Shown: piece after piece, positions 10,701-20,599 of the stretch
Position numbering within the stretch: position 1 is the first letter of the stretch
Layout: each line of letters begins with the position of its first letter
Assembly (NCBI GenBank): GCA_904066235.2
Contig: CAJFCV020000001.1
Coordinates: 5,766,001-5,830,000 of the forward strand
Reading direction: 5' to 3'
DNA from: Bursaphelenchus xylophilus
Taxonomy: Eukaryota; Nematoda; Chromadorea; Rhabditida; Aphelenchoididae
DNA length: 64,000 nucleotides
Program-made: the position numbers and the translations under genes
The notes under the pieces: generated by a model
Databases searched by the model: none
Seen by the model: the letters and a program-made list of their open reading frames with translations, nothing else
What the model was told of the DNA's origin: nothing

Positions 10701-13700
10701 ATTAATTCCGACGGCGTTTTAATTAAACCCCGATATCCCCGCAGGGCCGTAAAAACATACCGTTGGAGACGCCCTGCCGATAATAGCTGTAGATGCAATG
10801 CGTATGAGTGGAATTCTGGCATTCAGTGGGGGTGATCATCCCTTCCTGACATCGCTGAACGTGCTGCTCTGTCTCCTCGGGGGTATACCAGGATCCCCGA
10901 CGGTCACATTGAATGCATTTCAACGAGGAGGCTAAAATAATACGAATTCACTGCGCTGACTTTGTTTATATTATGCATTTGTGGATAGTGTTTGGATAAC
11001 GGAATGGCAGTTTCCGGTTCAATCACTCTGCCCAGGTATTCATGATGCAATATTATATGTCATCGTATCTTATGGATGCCAAAAATCTCGCGTTCTGTCC
11101 ATCCCGAACGCCCTCAATCCCGTGGACAAACAAATCCACGGACTTTTGGGGGCAATGGACAGGATGTGGGACCCTGAACCGGAAGCAACTTTCTGTTTCC
11201 GAGCGAGTAGCTCTTACCCAAATGTAATGTAAATAGGGCCGACAGGCTCAGCAGATACTGGACCAAGTTTATCTCCATCTTCGAAACATGCCCTGCAATG
11301 GCGATTATTATGCCGGGAACATGGATAATATAATACTCGCGACAAGTCTCGTGAGGATTTGTGAGGGATACGCGGATAAGAATGGGGTTCCAAAACAATG
11401 CCATCATCGGCATTCCAAGGGGAAAGGAAGCCGAGGAAAACGGAAATAAAAAATACTCAAATTATACTGTACTACACTGTTCAATTCACAATATTTCAGG
11501 CATGCCGATCAGCAGAAGCCGTCAGATTATTGTACGGTGAAGCCGAAAGACAATTCTTGAATGGCTTATATCCCGCCAAAGAGAAGGACACGATCAAGAT
11601 GGCTGCAATAATTCTGAGATTATTATTTGGCCAACAACTCGGAAACAATATGGAGTAAGTCCCTTTGAAGAGATTATTATTATAAATTAAAGTTCATCCT
11701 GTATACTAAACATAGTAGGTCCTTTCACTTCGCACCCTGAAAGACACATATTTCCGGGGAACAAATAAAATCGGGGCCAATTTTCATAAAGGAACAATGG
11801 GCGGGTCAGAGGGCAAAGGCGCGCGGCTCTGAATGGAACCGGCGGCTAATTAAGGGGACGCCGGCGGTCCTTATGAAGCGCGCCTCCAGAAAGTTTAGAG
11901 CGCGTGGGAATCCGAGCAATTAAGACCTCGGGGCTTCTAATCTTGGCCATCTGAGCCGATTGGCTTTGGTCATTTCGGAGGGAGTGAAAAAGAACATCTT
12001 CTGGTCCTTGAGAAGTATCCAAAGTAAGCACGTGCCTGATAGGATGGCCTGACGAACTGAGTCGACGAACTCCCTCAATAGCCGTGTCTGTAAGCACAAT
12101 ATGGCCACGGATACTTGTGATCAAGGTCAAGTACTCGGGGCCATATTGAAGCCCGCTTCTCTAATTAGAATCCCTCTAATTAGAGCGGACCGTATCGCGG
12201 ATAATTACTCAGGTAAACAACGGATAAATTCTCATTAAAATGGAGGACAATTAGCCCGGGCGGAACGCGGTTTTGATCCCATAAAAGGGATAAATGGAAA
12301 GAGGGGATCCGGGCAGCCGGGACCGCGGAATGGAAATCGGTGGAAATTCGATTCCCCGCACCGTAAAAGGGAAGCGACCACAAACATTTCGAGTGGCAAT
12401 GGAGTTGTTTTACACTACCCAATAAATTAAATAGCATCCTTTAATTCCGATACACCAAAAAACTAAATTACAGTACGGTATTTAGGACGTTACTCATGGT
12501 TAGTAAGGACCCAACATGCGGTTTGTTAAACCCGGAATTGCATCTAAAAAACTAAAGAGCCTTCCTTCAAACTAATGCCCAATACATGTGGCCATCGCTC
12601 AGTCAGTGTAAAAACCTAACCCCAAAAAATATTTGTCACACTGCGGGCGTGTCCGGAGGCATTTTTGCGACGACATAAGCCCGTATGCCTCATTTGTATT
12701 CCGGCACTAAAATTGACTCACAGACAGGAGCGGTGACCTCAGATCGAAAGCAAATAAATCATGGGAAGAACTCCCGATTGGGGAACATGGAACGGGATAT
12801 TACACTAGGGGAAGAAGCGGTGATAATCGGGCAGATAAGGGATCTCGGCTTATGACAACGATTACACTGTAATCGGTTGTAAATTCGAGAGCGCTTTGCG
12901 GTAAATATAGGGTCAAAAGATGTTGGGGATTAACGAATAAAATTTAATATAAATAATTAACAGTCGTGTGTAATCAACTTTTGAAAAAGTATTCGAAATA
13001 CAAAAAAGGACTGTATGAAAAAATAAGTGGTCTCAATGACCAACTAATTTTCATCGCCGCCCGCATCCCATCGAAGTCGCAGCCCCTCAAATCGGCACTC
13101 CTGAAATTCTTGAAAATGGGCGGAGCTTATTAGAGCCCTTGGCCGCCGGAAAGAATGGCCACAAGAAAGAATACGGGAATAAGTGGGGACCGTATGGAGG
13201 GTTTCTTTGGCTTCTAAGCACCTTCTGATGATCCCGGAATTGGAGTGGACACTCGCCGCATCCGCCCTCCCCCCTTTCCTGACCCCCAAAGTGGTTGGAA
13301 GGAATGCAATTTCCAACGGGAATGTTCCCCTCACCATAACACGCATTTTGGCGCCTCCAAAAAAAAGAGTTGGCCATCTTTTGGACTCCTCACTAAACGT
13401 CTAAAAAAGGTGCCAAACAGGCCGGAAATGGGTGAGCGCAGGGATTACAATGGACAATAGAGAGTAACATCAAAAGCCCGGAGGGAAAGTACGGGAACGG
13501 CACGGAACGCCGCTTTCAACACTTTTACATTACTTGAGACCCAGCGAAGAGAATGGCATAAACAATCCATCCTACCTTTTACAATATGTTATATTGGACA
13601 TGGGCCGCAAAAGGAATTGATAAATGAATGGAAAAAGTGTTAAAATCTCGAATAAATGAGGGCCGGACATAAAAGAACAAGATGTTGGCAGATGTTTTTG

Positions 13701-15048
13701 ATGTTCGTCCGGAATTAATCGGATAAAAGGAAAGCATTACACATTGTTAGAGGCAAAGAGGCTTTGTGGAGGGGATATTGCGGAAATTGGACGATAATGT
13801 CGTCAGTTAGGGCGGGAGATTAGAGAAAACAGAGACTAAGGAAGATGTAAGTAGAGACATTATAAAATTAAATATCAAAGACTGATCAGTTATTGTCTCG
13901 GATTACCGTAATCTTTCAGTTACTCCACACTGACAGCCTGTATGCCCAGACATCTGATCCCCGTGGAGAGTGACCGCTCCTTCTCCAAATTGGTATCCAA
14001 ATTGAAGGAGGCCCATTCCCAGCTCACCCAGAAACCGACTACTGTCCATCAACTTCAATTCGACTTCCTTCAACTCTGCTGGAAATTAAATGTCTACGGT
14101 TGCACTTTCTTCAAGGCACACATGTATCGGAGTAAAGTGAGTTGAACTTTTTTGATTATGAATTGAATACGAACGAAAATTAAAGATTGCAAAAAAATTT
14201 TTAATTCATTAAAGTCGTAAAAATTCAAAAATCGAACAATTTTACTTTATAAAATAGTTTTGCAATTCATTAAACACGCAAGGGTTTATAAATCCGCCAT
14301 TTATTACATCAAAATAGCCTTACGCCGACCTCAGCCAGTTAAAAAAAAACTGCATTACTAGCAGAGAATACGTTTTTAATGTCTGTAATACGATGTTCTC
14401 GCATAAATAATGAGAGTAATCAATGCAAGTAATATCCGACGCGGAATTGTAAATCATTCGGAGCCCCTTTTCCACTAATGAAAGATCAACAATCGAGGAT
14501 ATTATCCTTGATGAAGCCCTAGTCTGTAATTATTATTAAGGTCTCTTTGAGAGCGCAGAATTTATGGGTAACGGTGAGAAATGGAGGGGATTTTATACGG
14601 CGATACTGTGGGTTCTTAAGGGAAAATAGTAAACTAGTTTGGAGGAAATTTACATCGAAAATTCAAATAAAAAAATAATTTTTTTGAAATATCTGAATTT
14701 AATTTCAGCCACCCTTCGAGACCTCTCCTGTTTACCTCGGAGTGAATGATTGGGGAGTTTCGGTGATCGGGCAACAGACTCTCAAGCAATTGGAGGCCGT
14801 CGAACTCCATCAATGTGAACTGGTTCATGAGAATGGCCGCGATTACCTCGAACTCCACCGAAAGAAACACGAACCGTTAATGTTCTCGACTCCACAGGTG
14901 AGTATTATAATATACTTGGCAGGTGGATCTTTGCGTTTCTTTTGTCACCGATCCGAGCCCTCTAATCCCTTAATTCCAGGCTCTGCTCGTGGCTCAACTC
15001 TTCAAACAACTCCAAACCAAAGTTGCCAATGCTCGGACGAAGAAATGA
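7737..15048 (+). CDS. kri-1: KRIT1/CCM1 homologue, ankyrin-FERM scaffold protein
   Basis: Eleven exons join in frame to 717 aa (human KRIT1 is 736): 7737-7915, 8037-8264, 8349-8483, 8548-8719, 9049-9185, 9223-9731, 9833-9996, 11500-11654, 13920-14136, 14709-14897 and 14980-15048. The N-terminus (FVAVLRLKPLAS) matches the KRIT1 start. Two NPxY/F-like motifs follow (SPAY near residue 170 and NPVF near 225), where KRIT1 has NPAY and NPLF for partner binding. The ankyrin block reads FPLHRAAFSGDHLLVKQLLD and continues through DSWTPLHYSTFYNQ and ASPLHFAALNGHVYLVELMI. The FERM domain has FALWICSERLSLQLK, LYFKRDARTLLGDERDV, FLQLCWKLNVYGCTFF and YLGVNDWGVSVI. KRIT1 binds Rap1, HEG1 and integrin adaptors at junctions; worm KRI-1 acts in the intestine in lifespan and germ-cell death signalling. 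Introns 7 (1503 nt) and 8 (2265 nt) are unusually long for this window. Confidence 0.95.
10720..11278 (-). CDS. Secreted Ly6/three-finger-like protein, nested in a kri-1 intron
   Basis: Two exons on the strand opposite kri-1 encode a secreted Cys-rich protein. Exon 1 (11278-11217, approximate end) is a signal peptide, MEINLVQYLLSLSALFTLHL, with a GTAAGAG donor. Exon 2 starts at 10931 after TATTATTTTAG and joins as ASSLKCIQCDRRGSWYTPEE, followed by RC, EC and HC cysteines. The LKCIQC start is the hallmark of the Ly6/uPAR fold, usually GPI-anchored receptor modulators in nematodes. The 3' end is unclear. The frame can run to a stop near 10723 (ending RPCGDIGV) or splice again at GTATGTTTTTACGG, and I cannot see the expected terminal CC...CN motif. 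It could therefore be truncated or missing a final exon. Confidence 0.6.
11655..13919. other. Long kri-1 intron without a recognised gene
   Basis: The 2265-nt intron has several short open frames on both strands (for example 11846-12130 and 13044-13377), but none has a recognisable motif or convincing splice structure. It is more GC-rich than other introns here. A regulatory role is possible but not shown by the sequence. Confidence 0.4.
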
Positions 15049-15879
15049 GTGAGAGTAATCTGCGATTTGATTACAATAATCGCATCCCTCTTGTTGTAAT
15101 GTAATGGAAATCCATTTATACCTTACATTGTAATTCTAGTCTCTTCTAGATTTTTAATCTTACATAATTTAATTGCAAACTTTGAACTGTTGACAACTTG
15201 TATTAATAGTAAAAATACATGCTTTGGATACCTCCACTTGTCGTATCTTGTAATATTCCATAACTTATGAAGCCATCGTGATCGAGTATAATATAGTGTA
15301 CTGTACGCTGTCCAGAGATGTTGTATGTCCGTCTGCTTCCCAGACGGATTCCTTTTTTGTTGTTTCAGAGTACCTCCAAGTCTTGGCAATAATTGTTTTG
15401 ATCCAACTTTGTGATATTTAGGTGTGTCTTCTTCTAATCATCATAATTCCTCTCTCTAATTACTCAAAACTTGTGACCTTTACCCTTTTATCGGCACCTT
15501 GCCAAGTTTGTTTTCGCTTCTCAAGCTTATCAGGTATTTTATCATCCAATTTTTATTGTTTTCCGTGCTTTGAATAAATTTGATATGACAAGATGGCTGT
15601 ATTCCGCTTCAAATTTCATCCCGATTATTTCGTTTTTTGAATGTCAAGGAGCAGATATGCAAATTAAGGAGCGCGCAGCTGAGAAATTTGGAGTTTACGC
15701 AAAGAAATGTGTCATAAACTTCTCGTTTTACGAAGATACAGCCGAAATGACATTCGTATTGCATTTAAATAGCAAAAAATACTGTATATTACAGTAAATT
15801 ACAAGTTTCGGATGCAAAAAACGAATTTGGAGAGAGAATAAAAGTGCGATAAAAATGGGGCACAAGTAAAAGCTAAAAC

Positions 15880-16300
15880 TGTAACCCATTAACCACAAAA
15901 CGCAGCATTTGTCGCTGGAAGTCGCTCGTCTTCTCGGGGAATGTAATGACCTTCGAGTTTAACACGAAATTCGGGAGAGTTTGCAACACCTTTGCAGGTT
16001 ACTGGGTGTGATTGGTCTGCTGATCGAACAGGAAGTCGACTTGAACCGTTTCGTTGCGTAACCGAAGAACAATCGGACTTCTGGGCGACATAGACAATAC
16101 AGGGTAGACACTACAAGAAAGAGGGAGGAAAAATCAAATGACAGTTAGAAATACGATCGCAAAATGACAGGGGAATTGCTCAAGAAAAAATTCTGACAAT
16201 GAAATGTCTTTCTAGGATGGAAAACGCGTCAGAATTGTCGGTACTTTTGACTTCAAACATGACTCTGCAAAACACCAGGCAAATTGCAGATCAGTGAAGC
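15880..16300 (-). pseudogene. Unresolved coding-like segment on the minus strand
   Basis: After an acceptor CTTTCTTGTAG near 16105 the minus strand reads YPVLSMSPRSPIVLRLRNET and continues to FLFDQQTNHTQ. It then meets TAA, and the same frame resumes with LPNFVLNSKVITFPEKTSDF to a stop near 15885. The alternating hydrophobic pattern is like a beta-rich secreted lipid-binding protein, but I cannot assign a family. Another frame through the same bases is also open. It may be a decayed gene with one nonsense codon, or I have misplaced an intron. A separate upstream segment (16215-16270) reads MFEVKSTDNSDAFSILE after TGTTTTGCAG. Confidence 0.3.
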
Positions 16301-16552
16301 CAAGGCCCCGCAACGACATCGAGGATTCTTTGATCTCTTCGAAAGTTAAAATTTTGTGGAATGACATTTGAAATTCAAATATTCTTGCCGACAAAACGTT
16401 TCAACAAATCCTTCAATTACAGTAACCCCACTTTCCAGTGCTCATTTTCCGTTTTCCAAACCAAGCGTCCATTTCCTTGTCATTCAACACTTGTGCCCAG
16501 AATTATATTCCCGAAGAATTGGCGGGCATTTTGTGCCACCATCACTCTCGAG

Positions 16553-17070
16553 ATGAGCAGACGCGCAATCGCCGAGACTGAGGTCACCCTCCATTCCTTT
16601 GGTCCACCCCCAATTGCGTCCTCAGATTACGCAACGCCTGACCTCAACCACCAAAGATTCGGCTCTCGAGTCTCATTCAAGGGTATTTGCGTTCTCGGGG
16701 TGGCGTCGTTTCATTTTTGTATCACATTATGCAACTCCAGCTACTGTAATCTTAATTTCAGGCAGTTATCGCTGTTTCAAAGCCAAAACTCGCGCTTGTC
16801 TTCTTATTGGTGCAGTACCAACTACTTTAATCTTCTTTCGACGGAATCCAATCCTTGGTAAGTTGAACAATTGGGATTGGTTTGACAGTATTGGCAACGA
16901 AAGCAGTAATTTGGTCGTATTAGAATCCAGGGAAGTATGCATAGTTTATTTACAACCGCAGTACTTTTTCTTCAAATTTTGTAGGCATATTTGACTTGAG
17001 GCACGGATTAATGCCTGTAATTACAAGTCAGCTTTTTGAAAAGCATTTCCGAACACCACTAGTTTTTTGA
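16553..17070 (+). CDS. Small putative membrane protein, unrecognised
   Basis: Three exons (16553-16682, 16762-16857, 16985-17070) with consensus junctions join to 103 aa. The N-terminus is polar (MSRRAIAETEVTLHSFGPPP). It is followed by basic residues and one hydrophobic segment ACLLIGAVPTTLIFF near residue 57, then a tail ending FRTPLVF. Acceptors ATTTCAG and TTTTGTAG and donor GTAAGTT support the model. The minus strand is also partly open here, so the strand is not certain. No family is recognised. Confidence 0.4.
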
Positions 17071-17323
17071 CAGGTCATTGAAAAGTGGAGACTGATCCGA
17101 GGAAATTTTTTTATCTTTGCAAAATTTTGTGGGGAAATGACTTGCTATAAGTAAGTTTCTCAAACCCGCCCTCAGTTACCATAATCAATGGATTGCTCAA
17201 GCCACTGCCTATGTCTCCATAAATCGATGTAATCTAAAAACATTCGCCGCTAATTTTTTCCACTTTCCCATCTGGCGGTGCATTGTTCAACGATTGTAAA
17301 GAACCCTTTTACAGCCTCATAAA

Positions 17324-18691
17324 ATGGTGATCTCGAAGAAAGAATTCAGCCCAAAGGAGAAGGGGATCTGCCAGGTTTGTGGAGATCAGGCCACTGGGAC
17401 TCATTACCAGGCCATAACTTGTGAGGGATGCAAAGGATTCTTCCGTCGGACCGAACAAAATCATCTGCAATATGTTTGTAAGAATGAGGAGAGATGTGTG
17501 ATCACGAAAGAGACCAGGGTCAAGTGTCAACGGTGCCGGTACCTCAAGTGTTTGACGGTCATGAAGCCTGATTGTAAGTTTTCGATTAAAACTTTTTAAT
17601 CTCCTCGAAACTTTGAGAAAAGAGAGTTTTCAAACCGCGTTTTGCAGAAAATTGAGAATTACGCAGGAAATCGATTTTAAAATTTGAAAAGTTTAGTTTA
17701 TTAGTTGCCTGGAATATACACAATTTTGTCTCCTGTTTGAAGTAGTATCGCATAAAATTAGCATCATAACTTTCTCTTCAGTGGTGATGGAGCCCGAGGA
17801 GCGCATTGCCAAACAGCAGATGATCAAGAGAAACCGGCAACGTCGAATGGTCGAGGGTTTCCTCAGTAATCCGGAGGCTCTTGGAGTGTTCCCTATGACC
17901 GAAGAAATCTCCAGTCTGATCAACAAGTTGGCCAGACAATATGCGGAAAATATTGTGCCAACTGTGGATCTGGGAGAGGACTTCCAATATAAAGATTTGA
18001 GGGAACAAACCGAGGCTTTGCTCGTGAAATTGCACGAGAGATCTCTCAAGTTCAGTGAGGCCATCCAGAATGTCGGAGAGGCAAGGAAATCTTGTACCAA
18101 TTTACTCTACGTCATCAATAATTTGTTTTAATAATGTTTTTTTAGGTTCGAATTAAACGTTGTTTCGCCCGAATCGACGTGGAACTCTTGGAAATTCTGG
18201 ATCGAATTGATATCGAGGACAGATCGATTACAAAAAGGCCGACGAAATCGGCATCTGGCTTGGTCTACTCCACGGAGAAGGTCCTTTTGGACACCCTCGG
18301 ATTCCCCGTTGGAGTGATCAACCAGCTTTTGTTCTTGGCCAAGGTTTTCCAGACTTTGAAAATGGACGATCAGCAATTGTCGCTGGTGTCAGCAATCATG
18401 CTGATGGAATCTGATTTCTCAACTCACATCTTGAAGGACCAGAAACCCAAAATGGCGGAGGTTTTCAGGTTTTGTGAGGCTCTTCTTGGCCAAGAAACCT
18501 CAGAAAAAGATGAGGATAGGGAGATTTATTATAAGGCGTTGATTAGTTATCTAGAGTACGAGAGCGACAGAAGGGCCGTTTATGCATTCCCTGCCATTAT
18601 CTCGGCTGTGGAAGGGCTGAAAGAGTTTGTGAGAAATTACGGCGATGTGCTGGTCGCCTTTCCTTGCAGCTTGGCTAGATTGTTGTCATAG
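17324..18691 (+). CDS. Nuclear receptor with thyroid-receptor-like DNA-binding domain
   Basis: Three exons (17324-17573, 17782-18080, 18146-18691) join to 364 aa. Residues about 15-80 form the two-zinc-finger DNA-binding domain: [21 protein letters not shown]-box [11 protein letters not shown], then [20 protein letters not shown] and RYLKCL. The CEGCKG P-box, the [21 protein letters not shown] string, CVIxKxTRxxCQxCR and the following [16 protein letters not shown] all resemble NR1A thyroid receptors, not the CKAFFRR-type supernumerary worm receptors. The ligand domain (about 150-364) is divergent. It has [14 protein letters not shown] where TR has an LLQAVLLMSSD-like helix, and it lacks a recognisable AF-2 helix at the C-terminus. 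There is essentially no A/B domain. The second intron (18081-18145) starts GCAAGG and is GC-AG. It is probably a DNA-binding transcription factor; ligand dependence is doubtful. Confidence 0.85.
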
Positions 18692-19974
18692 GGGGTTAGA
18701 TGTCCGGGGAGAAAGGCGTGATCGTTTGAGTTCGACAATAGAGTGTGGAATCTAGGAAATGATGTCATAGGAAGGTCAGGGGCTATGATTGTGGAAGTGA
18801 TTGGAAATTTGTGCTTCAGGCAAAATAGAAAACAATAGGAAATGCCTAAAAGCCCACTTTCAGATTTCGGGCAAAATAAACACATACGAAGGCTAGGATT
18901 TTTTGAGATATGCGCGATGATCTTATTTCTGGCTTTGCAGATTTCTACGTTAAAAAATGTTTAAAAAATTCAAAATTTTCCTTGAAATATTTAGGATTTT
19001 TGTGTCAAAAAATTGTCAAAAATTTTTGTATGTTCATTCGAAATTCCAGACTCAAGATTACGGTAAGATTGATAGAAAAATTAGTGCGATTGGTTGTAAT
19101 GTTAACCTGCAATTAGCAACAGAACTTTGAGGAGAAAGTGGTGATCCAAAAAAATGAAATCCTTATGTGTGGTCGTAGGCACTTAATGCGGGAAATGAAC
19201 CACAAAAGGATCAATTATGACTGAGAGTTAACCCAATTAGCTGTAATTTCACGACTCAAATGTGCTAAGCTGAAGTTTCATCATTAAATCACAATTTTCG
19301 AACAAAAGTTACACCCAAATTCACGTTGCCGATCAGTCAGGGGTTTTGTTTCAGACAGTGGACTTCGGAATGCGGAATATTTATAGAAGTATGATTTGTT
19401 TTTTACATTCCCAGATTCCCAGAGTTCAAAGTGTAATGTTGTAATCTTTTTTATTTTTTTAATCTTTTTTTATTTTCAGATGCTGTAATTTGAGGAAATT
19501 GGAACTCCACAGAAATGTGTTGGTCTTCAGCGAGGAGATCTCGTGCCAAATGGGAGGGGAATGGGTTGATTAGTTAAATTAATTTAGTAAAGGCATTATC
19601 TTAGAGGAATGTAGTCATTTCCGAAAATTATTTAGTGATTTAGGTTATTTTGATGACATTTTCTAACTTCAGATTATAGCTTATTTAATCTAAGATCATA
19701 TTTTATAAAACTTAATGGGAGTTTATTTTAATTTTTAAAAGTTTTTGTGATTTTATTCCAATTTTTAGAATTTTTCGATGAAAACCGGTTTAGTTGAGGG
19801 CTCTGGGGCTACATTCTTATTTCCAGGTTCTTGCCAATCCAACCATGTCAATCCAAGCAGATTCCAAGAACATATTAAACACATAAAGTATTATAAAAAA
19901 CGGAAATAAATTCTTTTTCTTCTCGATTTTGACTGATTTCTTTCGAAAAGAAAACGGTCGGCCCTTCGGGGTGT
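18692..19974. other. Intergenic, AT-rich
   Basis: No gene or clear repeat is seen between the nuclear receptor and the tRNA. It has only short open frames and poly-T/A tracts. Confidence 0.5.
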
Positions 19975-20047
19975 GCCCGGTTAGCTCAGTCGGTAGAGCA
20001 CCAGACTCTTAATCTGGCTGTCGCGGGTTCGAGCCCCGCATCGGGCT
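19975..20047 (+). tRNA. tRNA-Lys (CTT)
   Basis: The sequence folds as a complete cloverleaf. The acceptor stem GCCCGGT pairs with ATCGGGC. The D arm is GCTCAGTCGGTAGAGC. The anticodon stem CCAGA/TCTGG encloses CTCTTAA with anticodon CTT. The T arm is GCGGGTTCGAGCCCCGC. A and B boxes are intact and a T-rich run (20057-20070) may stop Pol III. No intron is present. Confidence 0.97.
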
Positions 20048-20599
20048 AAGGCCACATTTTGTTGATTTTTGCTCTTTCCACTCGACCGACCAGAAATATA
20101 AATAATGAATTTACAGTTTGCGAACACTTCAAACGTTTTTTTGGAATGTCTAATCCCCGCCGGAATGTAACGGAAGGCGTGAAATAAAGGAGAATGGTGG
20201 ATGTTGGACACTTATCCAGGTGTAATGAATAATAAATGAGCCTTGAGGGCATCGAAGGCAAATATTCGAATACGACGAGGGTCCGACCGGGTCCCCATGC
20301 TCCGCTGCACTAAGCGCACTCGTTCACTCGCCTCTATTTACCTTGATTTGCGGGTAAAATTCGATCCGTTTCTATGGATACCCGAAATGCAAATTTTAGG
20401 TCAAAAAGGGGGGGGGCCTTTTGTGCGGCGTTTATTATTATTAGTCCAACGGGGGTGTTTAGAAGTGAAACAGCTAGAAATGCACTTCCCGAGGAGGAAC
20501 TCTTCAACCACCGGCAGACGCGTGAAGAGCTTCCCCTCAGGGCCCGGCCTTTTTTTTTGTTTCCAAATTAAACCAAAACTCTTCAGATGACAAAATAAT
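20048..20599. other. Spacer between tRNA and CUB/LDLa gene
   Basis: No gene is supported. The stretch has a G run at about 20407-20416 and a pyrimidine tract ending CTCTTCAG at 20579-20586, just before the next ATG, which could serve as a trans-splice acceptor. Confidence 0.4.
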
